The notes under the pieces were generated by a model, which was given only the letters and a program-made list of their open reading frames with translations, ran no database searches and was not told the origin of the DNA. From the NCBI RefSeq assembly GCF_002975205.1, contig NZ_PCOC01000001.1, positions 930,001 to 994,000 on the forward strand: a DNA stretch of 64,000 nt, in the 5' to 3' direction. Position numbers and translations under genes: made by a program. Positions 1 to 9,012 of the stretch are shown piece by piece; position 1 is the stretch's first letter, and each line of letters starts with the position of its first letter. Origin of the DNA: Ochrobactrum vermis. GTDB lineage: Bacteria; Pseudomonadota; Alphaproteobacteria; Rhizobiales; Rhizobiaceae.

Positions 1-447
1 AATGCGTTCCAGATCCTGACCGGAGCGGAAACCTTGCCACTGCGCATGCAGCGTCACAGCGACAATGCGCTCAAGGTCGCATCCTGGCTGCACGGCCATG
101 AAAAAGTATCATGGGTGAACTATGCCGGGTTGCCGCATGATAAATTCCACGCACTCCAGCAAAAATATGCGCCAAAGGGTGCGGGATCTGTTTTCACCTT
201 CGGTCTCAAGAGTGGTTATGAAGCGGGAGTCAAGTTTGTCGATAGCCTCGAACTGTTCTCCCTGCTGGCCAATATTGGCGACACGCGTTCGCTGGTGATC
301 CATCCGGCATCGACGACGCATCGCCAGCTCAGCGACGAACAGAAGGTGGCGGCTGGCGCCGGTCCGGATGTCGTGCGCCTGTCTATCGGCATCGAGGATG
401 CGGACGATATCATCGCCGACATCGAACAGGCGCTGGCAAAGGTCTGA
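1..447 (+). CDS. O-acetylhomoserine sulfhydrylase family protein, C-terminal part
   Basis: The reading frame is open from the first base, so the gene starts outside the window; 148 codons and a stop are present. The family consists of PLP enzymes that make homocysteine or methionine precursors from O-acetylhomoserine in the cytoplasm. The visible C-terminal third carries hallmarks of Cys/Met-metabolism enzymes: LTGAETLPLRM at the left edge, an ALKVA..L..H..V.WVNYAGL stretch, and near the end ANIGD.RSL.IHPASTTH, whose Arg and STTH residues bind the substrate carboxylate and shape the active site. The PLP lysine lies upstream and cannot be checked. A small cupin gene follows after 3 bases, so the two are probably cotranscribed. 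Confidence 0.88.
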   Translation, partial: NAFQILTGAETLPLRMQRHSDNALKVASWLHGHEKVSWVNYAGLPHDKFHALQQKYAPKGAGSVFTFGLKSGYEAGVKFVDSLELFSLLANIGDTRSLVIHPASTTHRQLSDEQKVAAGAGPDVVRLSIGIEDADDIIADIEQALAKV

Positions 448-450
448 TTT

Positions 451-798
451 ATGAGCCGGTTTCTCGATTTCGACCTGACCGGCATCGAACCGGAGGAAGG
501 CGCACCGTTCCCAGAGCGCATTCTTTCAGGTGCCCCAAAATTCCGCACATGGAATCTGGAAGAAAATGCCGAAGGCACACTCTTCGCAGGTATTTGGGAA
601 AGCACGCCCGGAAAATGGCGCATCGAATATGACAAATGGGAATTCTGCCACATCCTGACCGGTCGGTCTGTCGTCAGGGAAGAAGGCGGCGAAGCCCGCA
701 AAGTCGAAGCTGGAGACAGTTTCGTCATCCGGCCGGGTTTCAAGGGAAGCTGGGAAGTCATCGAGACCACCCGCAAGGAATATGTCATCAAGCTCTGA
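451..798 (+). CDS. Small cupin-domain protein (Cupin_3/DUF861 type)
   Basis: A 115-residue single-domain protein. Residues 40-115 give the short beta-barrel pattern of the Cupin_3 (EutQ-like) family: a G.W...YDKWEFCHILTG segment, then V..GDSFVIRPGFKGSWEV, where the conserved Gly and Pro mark cupin motif 2. Members are cytoplasmic, often of unknown substrate, and may bind sugars or act as small isomerases. It starts 3 bases after the sulfhydrylase stop and is followed at once by a strong hairpin terminator, so it ends that operon. The specific reaction is unknown. Confidence 0.8.
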   Translation: MSRFLDFDLTGIEPEEGAPFPERILSGAPKFRTWNLEENAEGTLFAGIWESTPGKWRIEYDKWEFCHILTGRSVVREEGGEARKVEAGDSFVIRPGFKGSWEVIETTRKEYVIKL

Positions 799-822
799 CG
801 ACCATTTCTGCATTATAGAAAG

Positions 823-851
823 ACACCCGCCGGATATTGGCGGGTGTTTTT
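823..851 (+). terminator. Rho-independent terminator after the cupin gene
   Basis: A perfect 9-bp stem (ACACCCGCC 823-831, GGCGGGTGT 839-847) with a 7-base loop is followed by a T run. It lies between convergent genes, so it may also act on the minus-strand lipoprotein gene that ends at 855. Confidence 0.85.
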
Positions 852-854
852 GTT

Positions 855-1256
855 TCAGTTATGCGGACCACGCTTGATCGGCTGGATGACTGGCAGATTG
901 CCCGGATTCGGGCGACCTGCACCATCATTGCCTGATGGTCGTGGCGGACGATCCGGTCGCGGCGGACGTGGGCGGTCCGGTCTGTTGGTATCAGGACGAT
1001 GCGGGCGATCACGGTCGCGATAACGATAATAATCGCGGTCACGATAATAGCGTGAGTCTCTGTAATAACGCGGGTAGCGCGGATAGTTCCGATAATAACC
1101 GCCGCTATTATAGACGACGCCGGTGCCAACATAACCGCCGCGAACATAATACGGATCGTAAGAGCCTGAGCCGTAATAGCCCTCGGAAACGCAGCCGCTG
1201 AGCGTCAGCCCCGCAACGCCGATGCCAAGCGCCAGCAAAATGGATTTCAATGACAT
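855..1256 (-). CDS. Small Tyr/Arg/Pro-rich lipoprotein
   Basis: A 133-residue protein with a lipoprotein signal: hydrophobic ILLALGIGVAGLT, then the lipobox LSGC, so it is likely lipid-anchored to the envelope. The mature part is low complexity: a Tyr/Gly-rich stretch, YRDRDYYRYRDRD-like repeats, then a Pro/Arg-rich tail (RPPRPDRPPRP). No known domain is visible. I start at the ATG at 1256 because a GGGAG ribosome site lies about 8 bases upstream and the signal peptide begins there; a longer in-frame start at 1319 would add 21 residues unlike a signal peptide. Function unknown. Confidence 0.75.
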   Translation of the reverse strand: MSLKSILLALGIGVAGLTLSGCVSEGYYGSGSYDPYYVRGGYVGTGVVYNSGGYYRNYPRYPRYYRDSRYYRDRDYYRYRDRDRPHRPDTNRPDRPRPPRPDRPPRPSGNDGAGRPNPGNLPVIQPIKRGPHN

Positions 1257-1430
1257 GTTCGCTACTCCCGAAAGGCCGGGGTCAGCGCTGGGATACGCAA
1301 TAACCACGCGGCGAACCACTATTTTGAGGGATTATGCGCGTTTCTGTTGACCACCCATAATCAATAAAGATTGCAGAACGTTAGCTTGGTTAGCTGTGAT
1401 GATACATGCTCATTGGTGATCTGCAGCAAT

Positions 1431-1464
1431 TATAAAGGCCCCTTCGGATGAAGGGGCCTTTATA
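1431..1464 (-). terminator. Terminator after the Flp pilin gene
   Basis: A perfect 15-bp inverted repeat (TATAAAGGCCCCTTC, loop GGAT, GAAGGGGCCTTTATA) lies about 20 bases beyond the stop of the minus-strand pilin gene. The AT-rich outer stem provides a U-rich end on either strand. Confidence 0.85.
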
Positions 1465-1486
1465 AGCTACTACCTACGGTGTCTGA

Positions 1487-1672
1487 TTATTCCGTTGCTA
1501 TCTTTGCACCGGTAACAGCGTTACTGATCTCCGTAAACTTCTCGCCGATATCGGTGCCGAGGGTGGAGGCTCCAGCGATGATCGCAACCGAAATCAAAGC
1601 CGCGATGAGGCCGTATTCGATAGCGGTTGCGCCGGATTCATCCTTACGGAAACGTGCGAAAAACTTGGTCAT
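1487..1672 (-). CDS. Flp/Fap-type IVb pilin subunit
   Basis: A 61-residue protein of typical Flp length. After a short charged leader (MTKFFARFRKDESG) comes the hallmark ATAIEYGLIAALISVAIIAG. The prepilin peptidase cleaves after the Gly, the mature Glu sits at position +5, and the hydrophobic helix packs the pilus core. Such pilins are secreted by Tad/Cpa machinery. No tad or cpa genes lie in the window, so it is an orphan subunit here. A CAGGAG ribosome site lies 6 bases before the ATG. Confidence 0.93.
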   Translation of the reverse strand: MTKFFARFRKDESGATAIEYGLIAALISVAIIAGASTLGTDIGEKFTEISNAVTGAKIATE

Positions 1673-1895
1673 GTGTTGCTCCTGAGATCATTCTTAGTTG
1701 TTTGGTGGTCTCTGTGACCTGGGAGCAAACTACGCAACAAATATGTGCACCCTCTTAAGTTGCATGGTAAACGGAAAATGAGTATCGCATATGATTAATA
1801 AATTACTGAATTTAAAACAAAAATAGCGGATGGGGATTCCTGAGTATTTTAGCTTTTACTTATATAATTGGCGACGAGTTCAACCGTCTTTTCTC
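1673..1895. other. Intergenic region upstream of the Flp pilin gene
   Basis: About 220 bases, AT-rich from 1740 to 1860, hold the pilin 5' region and the end of the PIG-L gene. I see no further gene and no convincing promoter hexamers. Confidence 0.5.
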
Positions 1896-4286
1896 TCAAG
1901 CTGCTTGCACCAGATTGGCGATCAGGCGGAATGCTCCGGGAACGAGCTTGTCGAGCTGATGATGCAGGACAAGGCTCGTATGCGTATGCCGGCCTTTGCC
2001 GATCCTGCCGGAAACAAGCGCGCCATAAAGCGGCTGTTCTCCATCATCATGCATGGAAAGCAGTGGCTGATAGGCGTCATTCCACGTGGAGGCGAAATAA
2101 AGCCCGCGTTCCTTGTGCCAGTCGTTCCAATCGCACTCGTTGATCGTGTTTGGGCTAACAAGCAGAGGATGCTCAGGTTCAAGAACCGTAACTGCTGCAT
2201 GCGGGTTCGTAACACGACAGCGCAATGACGGAGAGCCGATGGTCAGTCTTCGCGGGGGTGTTCCGTCTGGATGCCAGCCGTCGGAGGGTCGGTGATAGAG
2301 CGTCACCAGATGCCCACCGTCCTCGACGAAGCGGTGCAGTCTGGCCGTCGCCGCAGCCAGGTCATCGCGCAGACCGAAAGCAAATATGCCGACCACGATG
2401 GTGGTGAATTGCGAAAGATTACCGGCAAGGTGGTGCGCTTCGATGTCGGTGACATCAAGCCCCATGCGTTTCAGCCACAGACCAACATTGTCCGCGCCGC
2501 CACCGATATAGCCGATGCGCGCATCGGGTAGCTTCACGTCAAGGGTCAGCACAGGCAGCACGGCAGGCTCGCGCCAGACAGTTTTACCAATATGCGGATA
2601 GCTGGCCTCGTGCACGTGCCATGCCGGATTTCCGTTGATTGTTGCCTGCAGGACGGTCAAACCGGGCACTGGATCGGAAGGCCCGTGCAAGACGGCATTC
2701 TGCCCGTTAAAGCTGACATCCCAGCCGTTTTGCGATGTGAATGTGATCTGGTCGGCCTTGCCATCGACCACAAGCCGGATCGGCAAGGGGGCCTGCTTGC
2801 CCGATACGATGATCGCTGGCGGATCGACCTTCAATGAGGCAGGCGGCACAATGGCCAGCGGCTCTTCAAGATCGAAAAAAGACTCCGCCAGATGATCGCC
2901 AAACTGCGCCTTTAGCCGGATATAGGCTTGACCGTTGCCGCCGAGCGACCGCCACGCGGGTTCGAAAAACGGAGAGAGTGCTGCGTCTTTCGCCAGCGAA
3001 ACTGTCATTGTTTCTCGCTCCGATGCCCGTTGTTCACAGACAATCGAACAGCTTACCGGCAATACGGGTTCCGCCGTTACTGCGACTGCTGCCGCTCCGG
3101 GCCCATATTCGACAACAAGGCGTGTCTCGCTGCCCGTCGCCAACACGGCGTCGTCCAGATAAGCGCGCTCGAAAAGTGAGACCGCTTCAATCAAAGCAGT
3201 GTCGATTTCCTGCAGCTTGCGTTCCAGCCGGTACCCGTGCCGCAAAAGGAAATCTTCCGGCGCGCCGCTCAGTGCATCCTTCAGGCATTTTGCAGCTTCA
3301 ACCAGATTTTTGACGATGGCTTCGCGATCAGGAAAAGCTGCGATTGCTTTCTCGACAGACGAATGGGCGTCAAGAAGCTGCTTCCGACCCGTAAGTGCCA
3401 AGCCGTCAATCTCGGCCAGTGCGGCCAAAGTTTTCGGAATTCCTTCAAGAATTGTCGTTTCCGAACGGATTTCGGGCAGTTTCAGATGCAGTGGCCATTC
3501 AACTTTCGGCGCTTCCGGCCAGCGACCCATGCCTTGACTGGCATGGCAGGCGCGCGACCACTCGCCGATACGGTCGTAATCGGCGCCGGTGGCCATATCG
3601 CGACCCGCCGCGTGAATCACCAATGTCGTATCAGGCGGTGGAAGCTCGTCGTCATAAGTGTCGCCGCCGCCTGACCAGGCAGGGAGATAGAATTTCGCCA
3701 CGTGCCACGGTATCAGCCCCTCGGCAAAGTGTTCCGGAAAGGCGTCCGGATCGGCAGCCAGCCGGATGGCCTTTTCTGCCGCCCGGGTCATCGCGCGGTG
3801 GTGTCCATGCTGGCCCGGAACATCGAGAAAGGTCGGCAGCACGATATCAGGGCGTTCGGTACGATAGGCGCGGACCAGTCGTTCGATGGTTTTCGCTTCA
3901 CCCCAATGGGCAAAGGTACCGTCGCCATCCTTTGAGAACCCGAAATCATGGACGGAATCGTCTGGGCCATGGCCAAGCCAATGCACGTCGCAATCGAGAA
4001 TGCGTGCTGCGTCTTCCATCTCGCGGCTGCGGATCACACCGAGCGCGCCGCCACGTTCGGGGCCGAGTGCATTCTGTCCGCCTTCGCCGCGTGTCGAACA
4101 GGCAATTACCACCCGCATGCCAAGACCGAACCGCATATAGGCCATCAGGCCGCTTTGCTCGTCGTCAGGATGCGCGCCTGTATGCATCAGCGTCACGGTC
4201 GAGCGCAGCCTGCTCAGCGCCCCTTGCAGGCGGACAAGGGCAGGGGACAACTTCTGGCGCTCGATGCGCTGACGGGCGGTGAGCAT
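1896..4286 (-). CDS. PIG-L/LmbE-family deacetylase with C-terminal amidotransferase-like domain
   Basis: A 796-residue protein. The N-terminal third is a PIG-L (LmbE-like) zinc N-deacetylase: zinc motif AHPDDE at 38-43, then GQHGHHRAM near 160, whose His completes the site. These enzymes remove acetyl from N-acetylglucosaminyl conjugates. Residues 270-560 form an undefined, probably beta-rich linker. From about 580 (RIGYIGGGADNVGLWLKRMG...DGGHLVTLYHRP) the sequence resembles the ThuA/class I amidotransferase flavodoxin-like fold, without an obvious catalytic Cys. No signal peptide is visible, so it is probably cytoplasmic. It lies 18 bases downstream of the ROK regulator, in one operon, opposite a sugar transporter operon; an aminosugar conjugate substrate is inferred. 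Confidence 0.82.
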   Translation of the reverse strand: MLTARQRIERQKLSPALVRLQGALSRLRSTVTLMHTGAHPDDEQSGLMAYMRFGLGMRVVIACSTRGEGGQNALGPERGGALGVIRSREMEDAARILDCDVHWLGHGPDDSVHDFGFSKDGDGTFAHWGEAKTIERLVRAYRTERPDIVLPTFLDVPGQHGHHRAMTRAAEKAIRLAADPDAFPEHFAEGLIPWHVAKFYLPAWSGGGDTYDDELPPPDTTLVIHAAGRDMATGADYDRIGEWSRACHASQGMGRWPEAPKVEWPLHLKLPEIRSETTILEGIPKTLAALAEIDGLALTGRKQLLDAHSSVEKAIAAFPDREAIVKNLVEAAKCLKDALSGAPEDFLLRHGYRLERKLQEIDTALIEAVSLFERAYLDDAVLATGSETRLVVEYGPGAAAVAVTAEPVLPVSCSIVCEQRASERETMTVSLAKDAALSPFFEPAWRSLGGNGQAYIRLKAQFGDHLAESFFDLEEPLAIVPPASLKVDPPAIIVSGKQAPLPIRLVVDGKADQITFTSQNGWDVSFNGQNAVLHGPSDPVPGLTVLQATINGNPAWHVHEASYPHIGKTVWREPAVLPVLTLDVKLPDARIGYIGGGADNVGLWLKRMGLDVTDIEAHHLAGNLSQFTTIVVGIFAFGLRDDLAAATARLHRFVEDGGHLVTLYHRPSDGWHPDGTPPRRLTIGSPSLRCRVTNPHAAVTVLEPEHPLLVSPNTINECDWNDWHKERGLYFASTWNDAYQPLLSMHDDGEQPLYGALVSGRIGKGRHTHTSLVLHHQLDKLVPGAFRLIANLVQAA

Positions 4287-4304
4287 GGTTCCTCGCGGAC
4301 AGTT

Positions 4305-5558
4305 CTATAATTCGGAATTGGTGTCGAGTTTGGGCGTCATCGCCTCGAACATCGGCAGGGATGCAGCACCCAGCGCAGCGGTGAACTGCCCAGTCTGTCC
4401 CCGGATAACGCGCGGCAAAGCGCGTGCGCGCCGGCTCGCAACCGAAATCGGCAGGCCACCCATATGCCAGATCAGGTCATCGATGATCGCATCGGGCACC
4501 ATGCCGCCCAGAATGATCGTCTCTGGATCTAGAATGTTTTCGATCATGGCAATCATCGGCGCCAGATGGTCGGCGGCTTCCTGCACCCAGCCCATCAGAA
4601 CCGGGTTGCGGTCTTCATGCAACTTTTCCAGCGCGTCGAAATCGGTGTCCTCGATCCCCGCAGCGTGAAGCTTTTCGCGCAAGGTATGAAGGGAGGCATA
4701 AGTTTCAAGGCAGCCCCTCTGGCCGCAGGCGCAGCTGCGCCCGTTGGGCGTGATGACGATGTGACCGATTTCACCGGCATTGCCGAAAGCACCGCGAAAC
4801 GGTGCGCCGTCCTGAATCATGCCAAGCCCGATACCGGCACCGAAATAAATCATGGCGAAATTGGAAATCGCATGTCCCGCACCAAACAGGCGCTCGCCGA
4901 CGGCGGCGGCATTGGCGTCGTTTTCGACCAGAACGGCTTCGCCGCAGGCTTCGCTCAGAACCGCCGCCGCATCGATCCCGGACCAGCCGGGCAGGGTGGT
5001 CGGGCCGACCGAACTCATGCCTTCAATGTCGAACGGGCCTGGCATCACGACACCTATGCCGAGCAGGCGCGCGGGAAACGAGGCCTTCACGGCATCGACT
5101 TCCGTTCGCAATTGTGCGGAGAGCCTGTCGGGGCGGACATCCTGTATCGGGCGCACATGCTGCGTGCGCGGCTTGCCGGACAGATCGAGCACGGTCGTCA
5201 CCATGTGCGTCGAACCCATTTCGACACCGATGGTCATCGCACCTTCGGGATTGACGGCAAACTGGATCGGCGGCTGGCCGCGTCCCGTTTTCAGCCGCCC
5301 AAGCTGCATGAGCAGGTTCTCAGAAACCAATTCATCGACGATATTGGCGATGGCCTGTGCGGTCAGATGGGTAAGGCGGGCGATATGCATCCGGCCAAGG
5401 GGACCGTGACGGCGCACGACATCAAGCACCACACGTCGGTTATGATCGCGGATTCGCTCGGGATTCTTGCCAAGGGTGACCGCTAGCGACCCGCCCTGTG
5501 CACCAGCAGGCGCGACGAGCGGTCCGTTTTCAGAATGTCCATCTGATTTCGATGTCAT
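4305..5558 (-). CDS. ROK-family transcriptional regulator
   Basis: A 417-residue protein with a winged helix at about 40-88 (ARLTHLTAQAIANIVDELV) and a ROK sugar-kinase-like domain thereafter. The ROK zinc motif is intact: H266 in AGEIGHI and C276, C278, C283 in CACGQRGC. ENDAN (212-216) keeps the catalytic Asp position, but the N-terminal DNA-binding domain marks it as a NagC/XylR-type repressor responding to a sugar or sugar phosphate. It is divergent from the CUT1 transporter operon and heads the minus-strand operon with the PIG-L gene, so it probably controls both. Confidence 0.9.
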   Translation of the reverse strand: MTSKSDGHSENGPLVAPAGAQGGSLAVTLGKNPERIRDHNRRVVLDVVRRHGPLGRMHIARLTHLTAQAIANIVDELVSENLLMQLGRLKTGRGQPPIQFAVNPEGAMTIGVEMGSTHMVTTVLDLSGKPRTQHVRPIQDVRPDRLSAQLRTEVDAVKASFPARLLGIGVVMPGPFDIEGMSSVGPTTLPGWSGIDAAAVLSEACGEAVLVENDANAAAVGERLFGAGHAISNFAMIYFGAGIGLGMIQDGAPFRGAFGNAGEIGHIVITPNGRSCACGQRGCLETYASLHTLREKLHAAGIEDTDFDALEKLHEDRNPVLMGWVQEAADHLAPMIAMIENILDPETIILGGMVPDAIIDDLIWHMGGLPISVASRRARALPRVIRGQTGQFTAALGAASLPMFEAMTPKLDTNSEL

Positions 5559-5852
5559 GATCCCTCCTGTCTCCCGTCAAAAGAGATAGCGCGAGGCGCT
5601 TTTAACAGCAATATATTAATTCAACTAAATTATCTTATTGACAAAATGCCCGCAACGTTGAACCGTAAAGACAGGGTGGTGAAGGCCGTCCTGCCTCATG
5701 TCGGGGAAGTGGGTTCCCGCATGAGTGAAAATGGGCGTCGCGCATGATCTGCGTGGCATGTGGTGGAATATGCGGATGGTGCAAGGCACTGCCGCAGCCG
5801 TGCCTGGCGACCGCATTCGAGTACCGGTGGGCGGGGCATTAGGGAGGTTTAA
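5559..5852. promoter_or_regulatory. Divergent promoter region between ROK regulator and sugar ABC operon
   Basis: 294 bases without a gene. A strongly AT-rich block (5601-5645) contains TAATT-N6-AATTA (5617-5632), a possible ROK operator, and TTGACA at 5638-5643, a good -35 for the rightward operon, though the matching -10 is weak. A GGGAGG ribosome site precedes the binding-protein ATG. The operator is inferred from position and symmetry only. Confidence 0.45.
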
Positions 5853-7100
5853 ATGCGTAAGCTGTTATTGGCAGGTCTGGTTGCAGGGCTCAGCACCTTT
5901 GCGATCAATGCCGCTCAGGCTGTCGAAATCGAATATTGGCAGTATGTCTTCGAGACACGCGTCAAGGCGATGGACAAGCTGATCGAGAATTTCGAAAAGG
6001 CCAACCCGGACATCAAGGTCAAGCAGGTCACATTCCCTTACGACGACTATCAGACGCGCGTGATCGCAGCGAAGATGGCGGGCAAGAGCCCGGACGTGAT
6101 GCAGCTCTTTTATGGCTGGCTGGACAAGTTCGTGGCTGGCGGCATTCTGCAGCCACTGCCGCAGGACGCGTTCCCGCATGACAAGATCGAGAGCGAATTC
6201 TTCCCGATCGTTTCTGCGATGAAGCGCGGCGATGAATATTATGGTCTGCCGACCGCTGTGCGTTCGCTGGCCCTGTTCTACAACAAGAAGCTGTTCACCG
6301 ACGCTGGCCTCGATCCGAACAATCCGCCCAAGACGCTGGATGAAATGGTCGAAGCCGCCAAGAAGACGACGAAGCGCGATGCTTCTGGCAATCTTCTGGC
6401 CGAAGGCATCACGCTGGATATGCCGGGACAGGACCAGCATTGGTGGCGCGAGGTTCTGGTGCGCCAGTTCGGCGGTCAGCCTTATACCGACAATGATCGC
6501 AAGGTCGCCTATAACGACGCTGCGGGCGAAAAGGCGCTTGCCTTCTATACCGGCCTCCAGACCGAACATAAGGTCGGCGAAGTCAAGTTTATGGATGAAG
6601 GCCAGGCCGCTTTCCGCGCTGGCATGGCAGCCATGACCATTGACGGCACCTTCCGTCTTGGTTCGTTCCGCACCATCAAGGACTTCGAATGGGGCGTGAC
6701 CGAGCTTCCGGCCAATGCCGAAGGCGTGCGTTCCAACTATGCGAGCTACTTTGCCAACGGTATCAGCGCCAAGGCAAGCGGTGAGAAACTCGAAGCTGCC
6801 AAGAAGTTCCTGAACTACATCTCGTCGCCGGAAGCCATGGAAATCTGGCTGAAGGACGTGGGTGAACTGCCTGCGCGCCGCTCGGCAGCCATGACTGAAA
6901 AGAACCTTGCCGATCCGATCTACGGCCCGTTCCTCAAAGGTCTGGAATATGCGCACACGACCATGTTCGTGGATGAGCTGAAGCAGCGTCAGATCGCTGT
7001 CGACATGGCCAATCGCGTCATTCTCGAAAAGCAGCCGGTCAAGGAATCCCTCGACCAGGCGGCCAAGGCAGAGCAGGATGTGCTCGACGCGGCCAAGTAA
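5853..7100 (+). CDS. Sugar ABC transporter substrate-binding protein (family 1, CUT1)
   Basis: A 415-residue periplasmic binding protein. The signal peptide is MRKLLLAGLVAGLSTFAINAAQA, cleaved before VEIEYWQY. The mature part fits SBP family 1: EIEYWQYVFE, then F.KANPDIKVKQVTFPYDDY, and NKKLFTDAGLDPNNPPKTLDE, the typical lobe-crossing segment. It delivers the sugar to the two permeases encoded next. A hairpin follows its stop, as often seen where binding protein is made in excess. The ligand is unknown; the deacetylase and kinase neighbours suggest a modified sugar. Confidence 0.92.
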   Translation: MRKLLLAGLVAGLSTFAINAAQAVEIEYWQYVFETRVKAMDKLIENFEKANPDIKVKQVTFPYDDYQTRVIAAKMAGKSPDVMQLFYGWLDKFVAGGILQPLPQDAFPHDKIESEFFPIVSAMKRGDEYYGLPTAVRSLALFYNKKLFTDAGLDPNNPPKTLDEMVEAAKKTTKRDASGNLLAEGITLDMPGQDQHWWREVLVRQFGGQPYTDNDRKVAYNDAAGEKALAFYTGLQTEHKVGEVKFMDEGQAAFRAGMAAMTIDGTFRLGSFRTIKDFEWGVTELPANAEGVRSNYASYFANGISAKASGEKLEAAKKFLNYISSPEAMEIWLKDVGELPARRSAAMTEKNLADPIYGPFLKGLEYAHTTMFVDELKQRQIAVDMANRVILEKQPVKESLDQAAKAEQDVLDAAK

Positions 7101-7126
7101 GGCAATCGCGACAGATGAAGCGGCTG

Positions 7127-7152
7127 GATGAAGCGGCTCTGGCCGCTTCATC
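7127..7152 (+). terminator. Intercistronic hairpin after the binding-protein gene
   Basis: A perfect 11-bp stem (GATGAAGCGGC, loop TCTG, GCCGCTTCATC) lies in the 104-base gap before the permease gene. There is no long T run, so it more likely attenuates read-through or protects the upstream mRNA than fully terminates. Confidence 0.65.
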
Positions 7153-7204
7153 TTCTCTTGCCGATTTACGGCACGGCTAATCCTTAGCCGAAGGATCTTG
7201 AAAC

Positions 7205-8161
7205 ATGACAATGAATGTAGCCGAGACGGCTGAAACAGGCGGCGCGGCGAAGGGACCTTCGGGCAATCGCCTGACGGATCGCCTTTCCATGCGCACAAGA
7301 CGGTTGATCTGGGTGTGGAGCTTTCTGGCTTTACCGATCCTGTTCTATTCGGTCATCCGCTTTTACCCGACGATAGAAGCTTTCTGGCTGTCTCTCACCG
7401 ACTGGGATCTGATGAACCCGCCAAAGTTCATCGGTTTCGCCAATTACCAGAAGCTCTTCGCGGATCCGGAATTCTGGAAAGTGTTCAAGAACACTTTCAC
7501 CTATCTGCTGGTCGGCACGCCGATCAGTCTCGTGGTTGCGTTCACAATCGCCTATTTCCTGGATCGTGTGCGCATCATGCACGGCTTTATCCGTGCCCTC
7601 TATTTTCTGCCTTATCTCACCACGGCTGCTGCCATGGCATGGGTCTGGCGCTGGTTTTATCAGCCTGCGCCGATCGGTTTCATCAATAATATCCTGAGTT
7701 CGGTCGGGCTGCCGCAGCAGGGTTTTCTGCGCTCGGTCGATCAGGGTCTTTATGCGATCATGGCGACGTCCATCTGGGCCGGTCTCGGCTTTCAGATCAT
7801 CATCTTCATGGCGGGCTTGCGCGCCGTTCCCAACACTTTCTACGAAGCCGCGCGCATCGACGGCCTCGGTGAATGGGCGATCCTGCGCAAGATCACGATC
7901 CCGCTTCTGAAGCCCACCACGGTTTTCCTCGTCGTCTTCTCGTCCATCGGTTTCCTGCGCATCTTCGATCAGGTCTACAACATGACCACGAACGATCCCG
8001 GCGGGCCGCTCGGCTCCACCAAGCCGCTGGTGCTGATGATTTATCAGACGGCCTTCTCCTCCTATGCGATGGGTTATGCGGCTGCGCAAACCGTCGTGCT
8101 CTTCACCATTCTGCTTTGCGTCTCGCTGTTGCAGCTCTGGATCCTGAGGGAAAAGAAATGA
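7205..8161 (+). CDS. Sugar ABC transporter permease, MalF/UgpA type
   Basis: A 318-residue inner-membrane protein with six predicted membrane segments, the first at LIWVWSFLALPILFYSVI. The CUT1 permease EAA loop is clear: EAARIDGLGEWAILRKITIP, which docks onto the ATPase. It forms the channel with the next gene's product, whose start overlaps this stop by ATGA. The N-terminal 35 residues are soluble and Thr/Gly-rich. Confidence 0.93.
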   Translation: MTMNVAETAETGGAAKGPSGNRLTDRLSMRTRRLIWVWSFLALPILFYSVIRFYPTIEAFWLSLTDWDLMNPPKFIGFANYQKLFADPEFWKVFKNTFTYLLVGTPISLVVAFTIAYFLDRVRIMHGFIRALYFLPYLTTAAAMAWVWRWFYQPAPIGFINNILSSVGLPQQGFLRSVDQGLYAIMATSIWAGLGFQIIIFMAGLRAVPNTFYEAARIDGLGEWAILRKITIPLLKPTTVFLVVFSSIGFLRIFDQVYNMTTNDPGGPLGSTKPLVLMIYQTAFSSYAMGYAAAQTVVLFTILLCVSLLQLWILREKK

Positions 8162-9009
8162 CAGCGTCCGTTCAAAACAAACCACTCCCGTTCCAGAACC
8201 TGCGGCCCGGTCGCATCCTGATATGGACGCTGCTGCTCATCGGCGGCCTCATCATGGTCACGCCGCTGGCCTTCATGTTCTCCACTTCGCTCAAGACAGC
8301 GGGACAGGTCTATGACCTGCGCCTGATCCCGGCAGAGCCGACACTGCAGAACTATGTCACCATCCTAGCCGATGGCCGCTTCCTGCGCTGGTTCCTGAAC
8401 TCCATGATCGTTGCGGTCGTGGTCACGCTGTCGAACGTCTTCTTCGACAGTCTCGTCGGCTATACGCTGGCGAAATTCCAGTTCCGCGGGCGCTACTTCA
8501 TCTTCCTCGCCATTTTGTCCACGCTGATGATCCCCACTGAAATGCTGGTGATCCCGTGGTATCTGATGTCGAGCAAGCTCGGCTGGTTGGACAGCTACTG
8601 GGGCATCATGTTCCCCGGCATGATGACGGCCTTTGGCACGTTCCTGATGAAGCAGTTCTTCGAAGGCGTTCCCAACGATTTTCTGGAAGCTGCCCGCGTT
8701 GACGGCCTCAACGAATTCCAGATCTGGTGGAAAGTTGCCATGCCGCTGGTAACGCCTGCGCTCTCGGCGCTTGCGATCTTCACTTTCCTCGGCAACTGGA
8801 CCGCATTTTTCTGGCCGCTGATCGTTGCGACCAGTCCGGAGCTTTACACGCTGCCGGTCGGGCTTTCGAGCTTCGCCGTCGAGCAGTCCATCCAGTGGGA
8901 AATGATCATGACCGGCGCGGCAATCGCCACGCTTCCCACGCTCGTCGTCTTTCTTCTTCTCCAGCGTTACATCGTGCGCGGTGTCATGCTTGCTGGTCTC
9001 AAGGGTTGA
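8158..9009 (+). CDS. Sugar ABC transporter permease, MalG/UgpE type
   Basis: A 283-residue second permease. The ATG at 8158 overlaps the previous stop and gives the family's usual length; an in-frame extension back to 7873 would read through the preceding permease in another frame and is rejected. It begins RPGRILIWTLLLIGGLIMVTP, continues with SLKTAGQVYDL.L.PAEPTLQNY, which is typical of MalG proteins, and has the EAA loop EAARVDGLNEFQIWWKVAMP. Confidence 0.93.
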   Translation: MTASVQNKPLPFQNLRPGRILIWTLLLIGGLIMVTPLAFMFSTSLKTAGQVYDLRLIPAEPTLQNYVTILADGRFLRWFLNSMIVAVVVTLSNVFFDSLVGYTLAKFQFRGRYFIFLAILSTLMIPTEMLVIPWYLMSSKLGWLDSYWGIMFPGMMTAFGTFLMKQFFEGVPNDFLEAARVDGLNEFQIWWKVAMPLVTPALSALAIFTFLGNWTAFFWPLIVATSPELYTLPVGLSSFAVEQSIQWEMIMTGAAIATLPTLVVFLLLQRYIVRGVMLAGLKG

Positions 9010-9012
9010 ACC

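Noticed and set aside
5865..7298. Long open frame of 477 codons on the minus strand opposite the CUT1 binding-protein gene
   Set aside because: It lies antisense to a clear signal-peptide-bearing family 1 binding protein and part of the next permease, and has no recognisable motif; it is a codon-bias shadow.
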